Origin: Burkholderiales bacterium
GTDB taxonomy: Bacteria; Pseudomonadota; Gammaproteobacteria; Burkholderiales; Ga0077523
Assembly (NCBI GenBank): GCA_022843925.1
Contig: JALHMS010000012.1
Coordinates: 62,001 to 126,000, forward strand
Reading direction: 5' to 3'
Length of the DNA stretch: 64,000 bases
Shown piece by piece: positions 53,575 to 63,302 of the stretch. The notes under the pieces are model-generated. The model was not told the DNA's origin. It was given only the letters and a program-made list of their open reading frames with translations, and searched no databases. The first letter of the stretch is position 1. Each line of letters starts with the position of its first letter. Position numbers and translations under genes: made by a program.

Positions 53575-54205
53575 ACGGCTCCGGTATGTGGCGGTGGAGG
53601 GTCCGATCGGGGTGGGAAAGACGAGCCTCGCGCGCCTGCTCGCCACCCATCTCGAGTGCGAACTGCTCCTCGAAGATCCGGGCGCGAATCCTTTCCTCGC
53701 GAGCTTCTACGACGAGCCGGAACGGCACGCGCTGGCGACCCAGCTCTTCTTCCTGTTCCAGCGCATCGATCAGGTTCGACAGGTCCAGCAGGGCGACCTG
53801 TTCCGATCCACGACCGTGGCCGATTTCTTCTTCGCAAAGGACCCGCTGTTCGCGCAGCTCACGTTGTCCGACGGCGAGTTCGCGCTCTACCGGAAGATCC
53901 ATGACCACCTCGCGCCGCAGGCGCCGGTGCCCGATCTGGTGATCTATCTCCAGGCATCGCCGCGCGTCCTGGTCGAGCGGGTGCGCCGTCGCGGCATCGG
54001 GTACGAACGCGGTGTCACGGAAGCCTATCTCTCCAAGCTCTCCGAGGCCTACACCCGCTTCTTCCACGAATACGATGCCGGCCCCGTTCTCGTGGTGAAC
54101 AGCGAGCGCCTGAACTTTGTTGATCGCCCCGAAGACTTTCGGTTATTGTTGCGCCGCATCACGGAGATGCGGGGCACACGCGAGTTTTTCAGCCTCGGAC
54201 CTTGA
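53561..54205 (+). CDS. Deoxynucleoside kinase family protein
   Basis: A 214-residue P-loop kinase. VAVEGPIGVGKTSLA is the Walker A; VADFFFAKDPLFA and the lid-like RVRRRGIGYERGV fit the deoxyadenosine/deoxyguanosine kinase family. It would phosphorylate a deoxynucleoside for salvage. It overlaps the end of folK by 14 bases and precedes panB, the conserved order. Confidence 0.9.
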   Translation: MQWPERLRYVAVEGPIGVGKTSLARLLATHLECELLLEDPGANPFLASFYDEPERHALATQLFFLFQRIDQVRQVQQGDLFRSTTVADFFFAKDPLFAQLTLSDGEFALYRKIHDHLAPQAPVPDLVIYLQASPRVLVERVRRRGIGYERGVTEAYLSKLSEAYTRFFHEYDAGPVLVVNSERLNFVDRPEDFRLLLRRITEMRGTREFFSLGP

Positions 54206-54274
54206 TCCGGCGCGGGCGGCATTGGACCGTTCGCGAACCGTCATCCGCTCCCGTGACACACGGAGGTTTCACAG

Positions 54275-55066
54275 ATGCGCATCGGTCTTTCGCAATTGCA
54301 GTCCCTGCATGCCGCCGGCGAGAAGATCGCCATGATCTGCTGTTACGACTCGGCGATGGCCATCCTCGCCGAGGATGCCGGTGCGGAGATCATCCTCGTC
54401 GGTGACTCCCTCGGCATGCTGGTGCAGGGACACGATTCCACGCTGCCCGTTTCCCTCGATCACGCCGTGTACCACACGACCTGTGTCGCCCGCGGAACCA
54501 GGAAGGCCGTGGTCCTCGGAGACCTCCCGTTCGGCAGCTATCAGGTGAGCCCCGAACAGGCATTCGAGAGCGGTGCGAAGCTCATGGCCGCCGGCGCGAC
54601 GATGGTGAAGCTCGAGGGTGGTGCCGCAATGGCGCCCGCGGTCGAGTTCATGGCGAGCCGCGGCATCCCGGTCTGCGGTCACCTCGGTCTCACTCCGCAG
54701 TCGGTGTTCACGCTGGGTGGCTTCAAGGTCCAGGGCAAGACCGAGGATGCCGCGAAGCGCGTCATCGACGACGCGAAGGCGCTCGAGCGCTCGGGTGCCT
54801 GCATGATCGTCCTGGAGGCCGTACCCGCCGAGGTCGGGCGCCAGATGCAGGAAGCGCTGTCGATCCCGGTCATCGGCATCGGTGCCGGTCCGCACGTCGC
54901 CGGCCAGATCCTGCTGATGTACGACATGCTAGACATCTATCGCGGCCGCAAGGCGAAGTTCGTGAAGAACTTCATGGTCGGGGCGCCTTCCATCTTCGCG
55001 GCGCTCGAGACCTACGTGAAGGAAGTGAAGTCAGGCGCCTTCCCGAGCCCCGAGTACTGCTACTGA
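54275..55066 (+). CDS. panB: Ketopantoate hydroxymethyltransferase
   Basis: A 263-residue PanB. VGDSLGMLVQGHDSTLPV, GDLPFGSY, KLEGGAAMAP and GHLGLTPQSV are family motifs with the magnesium and substrate residues. It converts alpha-ketoisovalerate to ketopantoate. GGAGG stands before the ATG. panC follows after 22 bases. Confidence 0.97.
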   Translation: MRIGLSQLQSLHAAGEKIAMICCYDSAMAILAEDAGAEIILVGDSLGMLVQGHDSTLPVSLDHAVYHTTCVARGTRKAVVLGDLPFGSYQVSPEQAFESGAKLMAAGATMVKLEGGAAMAPAVEFMASRGIPVCGHLGLTPQSVFTLGGFKVQGKTEDAAKRVIDDAKALERSGACMIVLEAVPAEVGRQMQEALSIPVIGIGAGPHVAGQILLMYDMLDIYRGRKAKFVKNFMVGAPSIFAALETYVKEVKSGAFPSPEYCY

Positions 55067-55088
55067 TCGCCCTCGGGCAAGGCTGCCG

Positions 55089-55925
55089 ATGGAAATCATC
55101 CGGACCGTCGCCGAGTTGCGCGACCGGCTTGCGCGCGAGCCCAACGTCGGTTGCGTGCCCACCATGGGCAACATCCACGACGGACACCTGAGTCTGGTGC
55201 GCCTCGGACTCACGCACTCGCCCTTCGTGGTCACGACGATCTTCGTGAACCGTCTCCAGTTCGGCCAGGGTGAGGATTTCGAGAGCTACCCGCGCACGTT
55301 CGAGGACGACTGCGCGAAGCTGGAGGCGGCGGGATGCGCGCTCGTCTTCCACCCCGACGAGCGCGAGATGTATCCCGAGCCGCAGGTGTTCTCGGTGGAT
55401 CCCCCACCGGTCGCCAACAAGCTCGAAGGGCGCTTCCGTCCCGGGCACTTCCGCGGCATGGCGACCGTCGTCCTCAAGCTCTTCAACATCGTGCAGCCGA
55501 AGAGCGCGGTGTTCGGCAAGAAGGATTACCAGCAGATCCACATCGTCCGGCACATGGTCGACCAACTCGCCCTGCCGGTGCGCATCGTGGCTGCGGAGAC
55601 CTATCGCGCCGACGACGGTCTCGCGCTGTCCTCACGCAACCGATATCTGTCGCCGACCGAACGGGCCGAGGCCGCCAGGCTGCACGAGGCCTTGCAGCAG
55701 GTGCGCGTTGCGGTGGAGGGTGGCGATCGGAACTTCGAGGCGTTGGAGTTCGCGGCCGATGCCCTGCTCGCCCGGCATGGGTGGCACGTCGACTACGTGG
55801 TGGTGCGCAGCCGACGTACGCTCACCCAGCCTGGCCCGGACGAGCGCGATCTCGTCGTGCTGGGGGCGGCGAAGCTCGGCAAGACGCGCCTCATCGACAA
55901 TCTCGAGATCACTGCGCCGGCCTGA
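55089..55925 (+). CDS. panC: Pantothenate synthetase
   Basis: A 278-residue PanC. VPTMGNIHDGHLSLV is the HIGH-type nucleotide motif, VFGKKDYQQIHIVRHMV and LALSSRNRYLS complete the ATP and pantoate sites. It joins pantoate and beta-alanine. With panB and coaBC in this window it covers early coenzyme A synthesis; panD and panE are not here. Confidence 0.97.
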   Translation: MEIIRTVAELRDRLAREPNVGCVPTMGNIHDGHLSLVRLGLTHSPFVVTTIFVNRLQFGQGEDFESYPRTFEDDCAKLEAAGCALVFHPDEREMYPEPQVFSVDPPPVANKLEGRFRPGHFRGMATVVLKLFNIVQPKSAVFGKKDYQQIHIVRHMVDQLALPVRIVAAETYRADDGLALSSRNRYLSPTERAEAARLHEALQQVRVAVEGGDRNFEALEFAADALLARHGWHVDYVVVRSRRTLTQPGPDERDLVVLGAAKLGKTRLIDNLEITAPA

Positions 55926-55955
55926 CGACTGTCGGTCCGGAGCGGGCTGCACAAA

Positions 55956-55988
55956 GACGAAGGGCACCCCGAGGGGTGCCCTTCGTCA
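55956..55988. terminator. Long hairpin between panC and the convergent PEP-CTERM gene
   Basis: A 13- to 15-bp perfect stem (GACGAAGGGCACC and complement) with a small loop, lacking a clear T-run. Its position suggests a shared terminator. Confidence 0.65.
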
Positions 55989-56021
55989 TGTCCGGGGGCC
56001 GTGCGTCGCCGATGCTCCCGT

Positions 56022-56759
56022 TCAGTGTGCAACCCGGACACGGCGGCGCGAGAGTCCGAGGAGAGCGAGCCCCGCGGCCAGCATCGCGTACGTGGACGGC
56101 TCGGGGACCGGCGGGGCCACGATGCCCGCGACCCCGAGAACGCCGCCGTTGGCGGCGCGCGGCGTGCCCCGGTCACCGAGGCCGTAGACGAGCCCTGCGG
56201 TGGTGGTGGCCAGGTCGGGTTGGCCGATGGTCGGGAGGGTGCCGCCGCGCACTTCGGCACTGGCGCCCGACACGGTGCTGGTCCAGCTCACCGAGACCAG
56301 ATTGATGCCGTCCTCCGTGCGGATGCTCACGTAGTCCGACGCGTTGCCCAGGGAGATCGCATTGCCCCAGGAGCGGTCCACGACGAGGCCGCCGTTGAGT
56401 GCCGGGTTCGCGCTGCTGCCGAACACGGCGAACGCACCCGGGTCGAGGACGAGGGGGCCGGAGATGGAGAAGGATTCGACGCCTGCACCCCGCTGACTCG
56501 CGACCACGAGGCCTCCGAGGTCCACCGGGACGGTGAGCGCGTTGAACACTTCGAACCATTCGCCGAGGGTGTCGTCGACCCGGGCCGGGTTTGCCATGAC
56601 CTCGCTGATCACGATCTGGCCGGGAACGAGGTCCGCGGCACCGATCGGCGCCGTGGCGCGGGCGGGGTGGATGGAGGCCAGGCCGATGCAAAGGCTGGCG
56701 GCGAAGACGTAGTGGGACAGGTTGCGGCGGGTATTCGGCTGCGTGGTGTTGGATTGCAT
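56022..56759 (-). CDS. PEP-CTERM protein with lamin-tail domain
   Basis: A 245-residue exported protein. It has a signal peptide (to about PARA), a lamin-tail-like beta domain (GQIVISEVMANP and GEWFEVFNA are diagnostic) and a C-terminal sorting tail: VPEPSTYAML, a hydrophobic stretch and SRRRVR. The tail is recognised by the exosortase system of exopolysaccharide-forming bacteria; no exosortase gene is in the window. ATG 56759 has GGGAG at the right spacing; ATG 56765 is two codons earlier. A 10-bp inverted repeat (GCACGGGAGC, 56798-56807 and 56849-56858) lies upstream. Confidence 0.87.
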   Translation of the reverse strand: MQSNTTQPNTRRNLSHYVFAASLCIGLASIHPARATAPIGAADLVPGQIVISEVMANPARVDDTLGEWFEVFNALTVPVDLGGLVVASQRGAGVESFSISGPLVLDPGAFAVFGSSANPALNGGLVVDRSWGNAISLGNASDYVSIRTEDGINLVSVSWTSTVSGASAEVRGGTLPTIGQPDLATTTAGLVYGLGDRGTPRAANGGVLGVAGIVAPPVPEPSTYAMLAAGLALLGLSRRRVRVAH

Positions 56760-56988
56760 GGTCATCTCCCGTCAAGGTCACCGTGGATGGGAACTGCGCA
56801 CGGGAGCGTGAGAGGCGGGCAGGTCTTGGGCTTGCGCCTCAGTGCGTGGCTCCCGTGCAGGTGCGAAGTTAGGCGCGCTGCGGGAGTCCCGAACGGGATG
56901 ACAGTGGGGTAGCAGGATCCGATACGCGGTGTTGCGCCGATGAGAACGCCCGTTTCCGCGCGGTCGCAGGCTGCTTGCGCAGCGCGCG

Positions 56989-58104
56989 TCAGTCCTTCAG
57001 CGCGGTCCCGGGATCCACGAAGGGCGCGTCCAGCTCGTCGGCCAGTGGCGCGTAGGTGATCGATCCGTTCCAGAGCTGCAGCCCCTGCAGCAGCCCGCCG
57101 TCGCGACGCAGCGCCTCGCGCCAGCCGCGGTCGGCCAGCGCCCGCACGTAGGGCAGCGTCGCCTGCGTGAGCGCGAGTGTCGACGTTCGTGCCACGGCAC
57201 CCGGCATGTTCCCCACGCAGTAGTGGACGACACCTTCCTCGACGTACAACGGGTCGGCGTGGGTCGTCTGGCGCGACGTCTCGGAGCAGCCGCCCTGGTC
57301 GATGCCCACGTCGACGAACACCGACCCGGGGCGCATGCCGCGCAGCATGGCGCGGTTCACGAGATGGGGGGCGTGGCGTCCACGCACGAGCACGGCCCCC
57401 ACCACGAGATCGGAGGCGCTCACATGCTGTGCGATCGCCCCGGGCTCGGAGTAGCAGGTCTTGAGACGGGGACCGAACAGATCGTCGAGTTCGCGAAGCC
57501 GCGGGATGTTCACGTCTAGGATCGTCACGTCCGCGCCCAAGCCGATCGCCGTCTTCGCGGCCTGCGTTCCCACCGTGCCGGCGCCGAGCACCGTGACGCG
57601 CCCGGGCGGCACTCCAGGCACCCCCGGCAGACACACACCGCTCCCGCCCTGGGGCAGCATGAGCGCCCACGCGCCCATCTGTATCGAGAGCCTCCCGGCG
57701 ATCTCGGACATCGGAACGAGCAGCGGCAGCCGGCCGGCGGCGTCCGTCACCGTCTCGTAGGCGATGCCGATCGCGCCGGCCGATCGCATGGCGTCCACGA
57801 CCTCGGGGCAGGTGACGAGATGCAGATACGTGAAGAGCACCTGCCCGCGACGGAAGTAGCCGAGCTCGCCGGGCTGCGGCTCCTTCACCTTCACGACGAG
57901 GTCGCAGTCCCAGGCTGCCGCAGCGCCGGATACCAACATGGCGCCCGCGGCAACGTAGTCGGTGTTCGAAAAGCCTGCTCCGGCACCCGCGCCCGTCTGA
58001 ACAATGACCTCATTACCGCTCGACGCCAGGACGGCGGCGCCCGCGGGTGTCAGCGCAACGCGGGATTCGTGGGACTTCGTTTCCTTCGGGATACCGATTC
58101 GCAT
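56989..58104 (-). CDS. ald: Alanine dehydrogenase
   Basis: A 371-residue NAD-dependent alanine dehydrogenase. MRIGIPKETKSHESRVALTP, VKVKEPQPGE and TYLHLVTCPEV form the substrate site, VTVLGAGTVGTQAAKTA the NAD fold and VFVDVGIDQGGCSETSR the C-terminal signature. It interconverts alanine with pyruvate and ammonia. ATG 58104 has a perfect AGGAGG six bases upstream. The channel gene lies 106 bases upstream on the same strand. Confidence 0.95.
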   Translation of the reverse strand: MRIGIPKETKSHESRVALTPAGAAVLASSGNEVIVQTGAGAGAGFSNTDYVAAGAMLVSGAAAAWDCDLVVKVKEPQPGELGYFRRGQVLFTYLHLVTCPEVVDAMRSAGAIGIAYETVTDAAGRLPLLVPMSEIAGRLSIQMGAWALMLPQGGSGVCLPGVPGVPPGRVTVLGAGTVGTQAAKTAIGLGADVTILDVNIPRLRELDDLFGPRLKTCYSEPGAIAQHVSASDLVVGAVLVRGRHAPHLVNRAMLRGMRPGSVFVDVGIDQGGCSETSRQTTHADPLYVEEGVVHYCVGNMPGAVARTSTLALTQATLPYVRALADRGWREALRRDGGLLQGLQLWNGSITYAPLADELDAPFVDPGTALKD

Positions 58105-58210
58105 GGGAGCCTCCTGTTTTCCGATGGCGGGGTGCCCGGGGCACCGTGGCATTCGCTCGGACACCGCGACTTGATCCGACCGGTCGATGCGGCGTTCGTC
58201 TCGATCGCCT

Positions 58211-59062
58211 TCAGCGGCCCGGACTCTTCTCCCGTTCCGATCTGAGGGCCTGTTCGATACCCTCCATCCTACGATCGAGTTCGGCCAGGGCCGCGCGCAC
58301 CGCGCGCAGGTCCCCCAGGGCATCGGGAGCGGCGCCGGTCAGGCGTCGCGCGTCGGCCTCGGCCATCTCCTGGTGACTCTCCTCCAGGCTGTTGATCACG
58401 ACGGCGACGAAGAGATTCACGACGACGAAGGTGCCGAGCAGCACGAAGCTCACGAAGTAGAGCCAATGCAGCGTCCCGAGCTCCATCGCCTTGTGCATGA
58501 TGTCCGTCCACGCCTCCAGGGTCGCGATCTGGAACAGCGTGAGCAGCGCGCGGCCGAGCGTCCCCCAGCGCTCAGGATCGTGCTGCGCGTAGAGGTGATA
58601 GCCTGCGATGCCGTAGACGTAGAAGAGGATCGCCATCAGCGACAGCACGTGCCCCATGCCGGGGATGCAGCGCACCAGCGTCGCGACCATGAGCCGGAGT
58701 TTCGGCAGCGCCGTCACGAGGCGCAGGACGCGCAGCAGACGGATCAGCCGGGCGACCGTCGCGAACTCGCCCGACGCCGGCAGCACCGACAACACGATGA
58801 TCCCGAAATCGAAGAGGTTCCAGCCGTCGGTGAAGTAATCCTGCGGTCGCGGCCAGCGTGCGGCGATCTTGACCGCGGCCTCCAGGACGAAGACCGCGAG
58901 GATCACGTGATCGAGGAAGTCGAAGAGCCCGCCGAAGCTCTCCGCCAGCCGGGCGTTCGTTTCGAGCCCGACGATGATCCCGTTCACCACGATCAAGGTG
59001 ATGAGCCAGCGTTCGAAGGCGGGTGCGGCGACGAGTCGGCGGGCAAAGGCGATCATGCGCAA
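58211..59062 (-). CDS. Bacterial voltage-gated cation channel (BacNav type)
   Basis: A 283-residue single-domain six-helix channel. S1 is about 20-36, S2 46-66, S3 81-96. S4 has four arginines at three-residue spacing (R105, R108, R111, R114), the voltage sensor. S5 is about 134-157, the pore helix and filter FQIATLEAWTD end at 187, and S6 spans 200-227; a coiled-coil tail runs about 250-277. Length and TLE-W filter match the NaChBac/NavAb family and not potassium channels (no GYG). The filter TLEAWTD differs from the usual TLESWSM-type and adds an aspartate at the outer position. The start may be ATG 59062 or 59056. Confidence 0.87.
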   Translation of the reverse strand: MRMIAFARRLVAAPAFERWLITLIVVNGIIVGLETNARLAESFGGLFDFLDHVILAVFVLEAAVKIAARWPRPQDYFTDGWNLFDFGIIVLSVLPASGEFATVARLIRLLRVLRLVTALPKLRLMVATLVRCIPGMGHVLSLMAILFYVYGIAGYHLYAQHDPERWGTLGRALLTLFQIATLEAWTDIMHKAMELGTLHWLYFVSFVLLGTFVVVNLFVAVVINSLEESHQEMAEADARRLTGAAPDALGDLRAVRAALAELDRRMEGIEQALRSEREKSPGR

Positions 59063-59091
59063 CCTGTTTCCGGGGATGGGGCAGTGGAAAC

Positions 59092-59121
59092 GAAAAAGGC
59101 GTCCGAGGTTCCGGACGCCTT
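59092..59121 (-). terminator. Terminator after the FAH-family gene
   Basis: An 8-bp stem (GGCGTCCG/CGGACGCC, plus two A-T pairs) with a 6-base loop; the A-run on the plus strand is the T-run for the minus-strand transcript. Confidence 0.85.
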
Positions 59122-59143
59122 CGCCGTACGGTGCATCAGGAGA

Positions 59144-59989
59144 TCAGCCGCCGACCACTTCCTGGCGCTGCTCGCCGAGCCCGTCGATACCGACGCGCAT
59201 CACGTCGCCGGCCTTCAGGAACACGGCGTTCGGCTTCATGCCCATGCCCACGCCGGGCGGGGTGCCGGTCGTGATGATGTCGCCGGGCTTCAGTGTGAAC
59301 AGGAAGCTCGTGTAGGCCACCAGCTGGCGGATATTGAAGATCATGGTGTTCGTGTTGCCGGTCTGCATCCGCTGGCCGTTCACGTCGAGCCACATCGCGA
59401 GGTTCTGCGGGTCCGGGATCTCGTCCCGGGTCACGATGTACGGGCCGATGGGGCCGAAGGTGTCGAAGCCCTTGCCCTTGTCCCACGTCTGGCCGCGCTC
59501 GAGCTGCCATTCACGCTCGGAGACGTCGTTGCAGATCATGTAGCCGGCCACGTGGTCGAGGGCGTCGGCCTCGGACACGTTCTTCGCCGTCTTGCCGATC
59601 ACGAACGCGAGTTCCACCTCCCAGTCGCCCTTCACCGAACCCTTCGGCAGGACCACCGTGTCGTTCGGGCCCATGATGCAGGACGTCGCCTTGCTGAAGA
59701 CCACTGGCTCCTTCGGAATCGGCATGTTCGATTCCTTCGCGTGGTCGGAATAGTTCAGGCCGATCGCGATGAACTTGCCGACGTTGGCCACCGGCGCGCC
59801 GAAGCGCGGGTTGCCGTCCACCTTGGGCAGGCTGTTCGGATCGATCGCCTTGAGCCGGGCAATGCTCTCGTCGCTCAGCACGACGCCCGTGATGTCGGCA
59901 ATCACGCCCGACAGGTCGCGGATCGCGCCGTTGGCGTCCACCAGGCCGGGCTTCTCGGCGCCTGCTGCTCCGTATCGAACCAGTTTCAT
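59144..59989 (-). CDS. FAH-family hydrolase (diketo-deoxy sugar acid type)
   Basis: A 281-residue fumarylacetoacetate-hydrolase-fold enzyme. FIAIGLNYSDHAKE, PVVFSKATSCI, the metal site DWEVELAFVIG and TGTPPGVGMGM are conserved. Bacterial relatives split 2,4-diketo-3-deoxy-fuconate, -rhamnonate or -pentonate into pyruvate and a hydroxyacid. The SDR gene just upstream would supply such a diketo acid. A strong GGAGGAG lies before ATG 59989. The gap 59990-60110 shows no gene. Confidence 0.88.
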   Translation of the reverse strand: MKLVRYGAAGAEKPGLVDANGAIRDLSGVIADITGVVLSDESIARLKAIDPNSLPKVDGNPRFGAPVANVGKFIAIGLNYSDHAKESNMPIPKEPVVFSKATSCIMGPNDTVVLPKGSVKGDWEVELAFVIGKTAKNVSEADALDHVAGYMICNDVSEREWQLERGQTWDKGKGFDTFGPIGPYIVTRDEIPDPQNLAMWLDVNGQRMQTGNTNTMIFNIRQLVAYTSFLFTLKPGDIITTGTPPGVGMGMKPNAVFLKAGDVMRVGIDGLGEQRQEVVGG

Positions 59990-60110
59990 CTTGTGCTCCT
60001 CCTTGTGTTTGGATCGGGTGAGGCGGTCCATGGGCCGCCGTCAGGGTGATCGGGCCATGCGGGCCATCGACGGCGCGCCGCGACGGCCGCAGCCGGCCGC
60101 GCCCCGGTTG

Positions 60111-60863
<753 letters not shown>

Positions 60864-60908
60864 TCAGTCGCCGCGAAGGGGCGGAAGTATGCCACAGGGT
60901 CTTTCCCG

Positions 60909-60978
60909 GGCACTGTGCCGCGGACCACGCCCGAAGCGACGCGCTTCCCCACGATTTCGGAGGGGGTGGGGATATAAT
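60909..60978 (+). promoter_or_regulatory. Promoter and candidate operators of the sugar-acid genes
   Basis: In the 212-base divergent region 60852-61063, TATAAT (60973-60978) is a perfect -10 pointing to the UxaA-type gene, with a start near 60985. A perfect palindrome GAAGCG-ACG-CGCTTC (60933-60947) covers about -52 to -38, and GGCACTGTGCC (60909-60919) lies further up. These symmetric sites could bind a sugar-acid regulator, but no regulator gene is adjacent. Confidence 0.5.
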
Positions 60979-61063
60979 TCCGCCCCTTCGCTTCGTTTGC
61001 CGCACCTGCCCGCCGGGGAGGCGCGCTCCGGGCATCAGTCACCGAGGGTTACGGGAGAACACC

Positions 61064-62590
61064 ATGCTGCAAGCCGCCGATCTGATCATCCGCCTCAATG
61101 CCGCCGACGATGTGGTCATCGCGCGCGTCGACCTCCCCGCGGGCACCGAGATCATCAAGGAGAACATCCGCGCGGCCGTGGCCGTGCCCGCCGGACACAA
61201 GATCGCCACCCACGACATCAAGCAGGGAGATCCCGTCCGCCGCTACAACCAGATCATCGGCTTCGCCACCCGGCCCATCCGCGCCGGCGAGCACGTCCAC
61301 GTGCACAACCTCGGCATGGGCGACAGCTTCGAGCGCGACTATGCGTTCGGGGCCGACTACCACCCCACCGAGTTCGTCGCCGAACCCGCGACGTTCCAGG
61401 GTTACCACCGTGCCGACGGCCGCGTCGCGACGCGCAACTACATCGGGATCGTCTCCAGCGTGAACTGCTCCGCGCACGTCTCCCGGATGATCGCCAAGCA
61501 CTTCACCGACGAGGTCCTCGCCGAGTACCCGAACGTCGATGGCGTGGTCTCGATCACCCACGGCACGGGCTGCGGCATGGGCTCCACGGGCGAGCCGGTC
61601 GAACTCCTCCGTCGCGTGCTCGGCGGCTACGCCACCCACGTGAACTTCCACTCGACGCTGATGATCGGCCTGGGCTGCGAGGCCAACCAGATCAACGACC
61701 TGCTGGCGGCCCAGGGCCTGAAGCGCTCCGACCAGCTGCAGGCCTTCACCATCCAGGACACCGGTGGCACGGGCAAAACCGTCAAGGAAGGCATTGCGCG
61801 AGTGAAGGCGCTGCTTCCCGAGGCCAACAAGGCCGTCCGCAGGACGGCGCCCGCGAGCCACATCACCCTGGGCCTCCAGTGCGGGGGTTCCGACGGCTAT
61901 TCCGGCATCAGCGCCAACCCCGCCCTGGGTGCCGCGGTGGACATGCTGGTCCGCCACGGCGGCTCGGCGATGCTCTCGGAGACGCCCGAGGTCTACGGCG
62001 CCGAGCACCTGCTGACCCGGCGCGCAGTCACCCGTGAGGTCGGCGAGAAGCTGGTGAAGCGGATCAAGTGGTGGGAGGACTACACCGAGCGCCTCGGCGG
62101 CGAGATGAACAACAACCCTTCCCCCGGCAACAAGGCCGGCGGCCTCACGACGATCCTCGAGAAATCCCTGGGCGCCGTCGCGAAGGGCGGCACGACCGCC
62201 ATGGTGGACGTCCTCGAGTACGCCCAGCGAGCCACGCAGAAGGGCTTCATGTTCATGGACAGCCCCGGCTACGACCCGGTCTCCGCCACCGGCCAGGTGG
62301 CCAGCGGCGCGAACATGATCTGCTTCACGACCGGTCGCGGGTCCGCCTACGGCTGCAAGCCGGCGCCCTCGCTCAAGCTCGCCACCAACTCCGCGCTCTT
62401 CATGCGGCAGGAGGAGGACATGGACATCAACTGCGGCGTGATCGTCGACGGCAAGGCCTCCATCCAGGAAGTCGGGCAGCAGTTCTTCGAGCTCATCCTG
62501 AAGACGGCGTCGGGCGAGAAGTCGAAGAGCGAGCTATGGGGCTACGGCGAGGACGAGTTCGCGCCCTGGGTGCTCGGCCCGACGATGTGA
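61064..62590 (+). CDS. UxaA-family sugar acid dehydratase
   Basis: A 508-residue protein of the altronate/galactarate dehydratase family. The N-terminal SAF domain spans about 8-85 (DDVVIARVDLPAGTEI), and the catalytic part has GYHRADGRVATRNYIGI, THGTGCGMGSTGE and GLGCEANQI. Members remove water from an aldonate to give a 2-keto-3-deoxy acid with an iron site. The neighbours would oxidise and cleave that product, so the substrate may be a pentonate or 6-deoxyhexonate and not altronate. No sugar dehydrogenase, lactonase or transporter is in the window. Confidence 0.88.
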   Translation: MLQAADLIIRLNAADDVVIARVDLPAGTEIIKENIRAAVAVPAGHKIATHDIKQGDPVRRYNQIIGFATRPIRAGEHVHVHNLGMGDSFERDYAFGADYHPTEFVAEPATFQGYHRADGRVATRNYIGIVSSVNCSAHVSRMIAKHFTDEVLAEYPNVDGVVSITHGTGCGMGSTGEPVELLRRVLGGYATHVNFHSTLMIGLGCEANQINDLLAAQGLKRSDQLQAFTIQDTGGTGKTVKEGIARVKALLPEANKAVRRTAPASHITLGLQCGGSDGYSGISANPALGAAVDMLVRHGGSAMLSETPEVYGAEHLLTRRAVTREVGEKLVKRIKWWEDYTERLGGEMNNNPSPGNKAGGLTTILEKSLGAVAKGGTTAMVDVLEYAQRATQKGFMFMDSPGYDPVSATGQVASGANMICFTTGRGSAYGCKPAPSLKLATNSALFMRQEEDMDINCGVIVDGKASIQEVGQQFFELILKTASGEKSKSELWGYGEDEFAPWVLGPTM

Positions 62591-62673
62591 TTGCCGATGA
62601 CCGGGGCGCGTCGCGCGCGTCCCGGTCCGAAGTGCCCGCCCATCCACGCGCAGTGCCCCACCGGGAGAACGGC

Positions 62674-62937
62674 ATGAGCGAAGGAAACGATTCCACCGAT
62701 CCTCTCGAGTTCTTCCGGAAGATGTGGAACCCGATGTCGTTCCCCATGCCCGGCATGTTCCAGCCCACCATGGACCCCGAGGAAGTCGACAAGAAGATCT
62801 TCGAGCTTCAGGCGGTCGAGAACTGGCTGAAGATGAATCTCTCCTTCGTCCAGATGACGGTCAAGACGCTCGAAATGCAGCGCGCCGCGCTGCAGAGCCT
62901 GAAGGACTCGGCCAAGGGCGCACCCCGACAGCCGTGA
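62674..62937 (+). CDS. PhaM-like PHA granule regulatory protein
   Basis: An 87-residue protein. DPEEVDKKIFELQAVENWLK followed by MNLSFVQMTVKTLEMQRAAL matches the conserved helical region of PhaM, which activates PHA synthase and links granules to DNA. The N-terminus is rich in methionine, proline and phenylalanine. The lysine/alanine-rich DNA-binding tail of classical PhaM is missing or reduced to a few residues, so this is a short form. GGGAG precedes ATG 62674. It lies 83 bases after the dehydratase gene. Confidence 0.75.
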   Translation: MSEGNDSTDPLEFFRKMWNPMSFPMPGMFQPTMDPEEVDKKIFELQAVENWLKMNLSFVQMTVKTLEMQRAALQSLKDSAKGAPRQP

Positions 62938-63272
62938 AGATCAACGCCCCCCCACCGCCGGTCTTCACCGTTCCCGACGCGCCGACCATCGGACCGGTGG
63001 ACGCCGCGCGTGCCATCGCGCCGGTCGATGGCGGCAATCGGGGCGCGGGCGATCTCGCCCGGATGTACCAGCGGTTGCCCCCGGAACCGCCGGGGACGCC
63101 GTGGCAGGGACTCGTCGAGCGGCGGGCCCAGGAAGTCATGCGTCGCGGCGAGGAGCGCCGGCAGCGTCAACTGCCGGTCATGATCGATACCCGGACCGGC
63201 CGCGACCGCCGTCAGGCCGCGCGACGCCTGGCCGACGCCGCGCGTCGCCGGGCGATCGACATCAAGGCGTGA
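62934..63272 (+). CDS. Small basic protein of unknown function
   Basis: A 112-residue protein starting at GTG 62934, overlapping the PhaM-like stop (GTGA). The N-terminal 45 residues are rich in proline and alanine; the C-terminal half is arginine-rich and helical (VERRAQEVMRRGEERRQR and RRQAARRLADAARRR). It may bind nucleic acid or the PHA granule surface; position suggests it supplies the basic function missing from the short PhaM-like protein. No family recognised. Confidence 0.6.
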   Translation: MKINAPPPPVFTVPDAPTIGPVDAARAIAPVDGGNRGAGDLARMYQRLPPEPPGTPWQGLVERRAQEVMRRGEERRQRQLPVMIDTRTGRDRRQAARRLADAARRRAIDIKA

Positions 63273-63302
63273 TGCAGGTCCGGGCGGACGGATCGACGTC
63301 TT

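Noticed and set aside
58211-59062. Potassium channel
   Set aside because: No GYG selectivity filter; the TLE-W filter, single six-helix domain and coiled-coil tail fit bacterial sodium/calcium channels.
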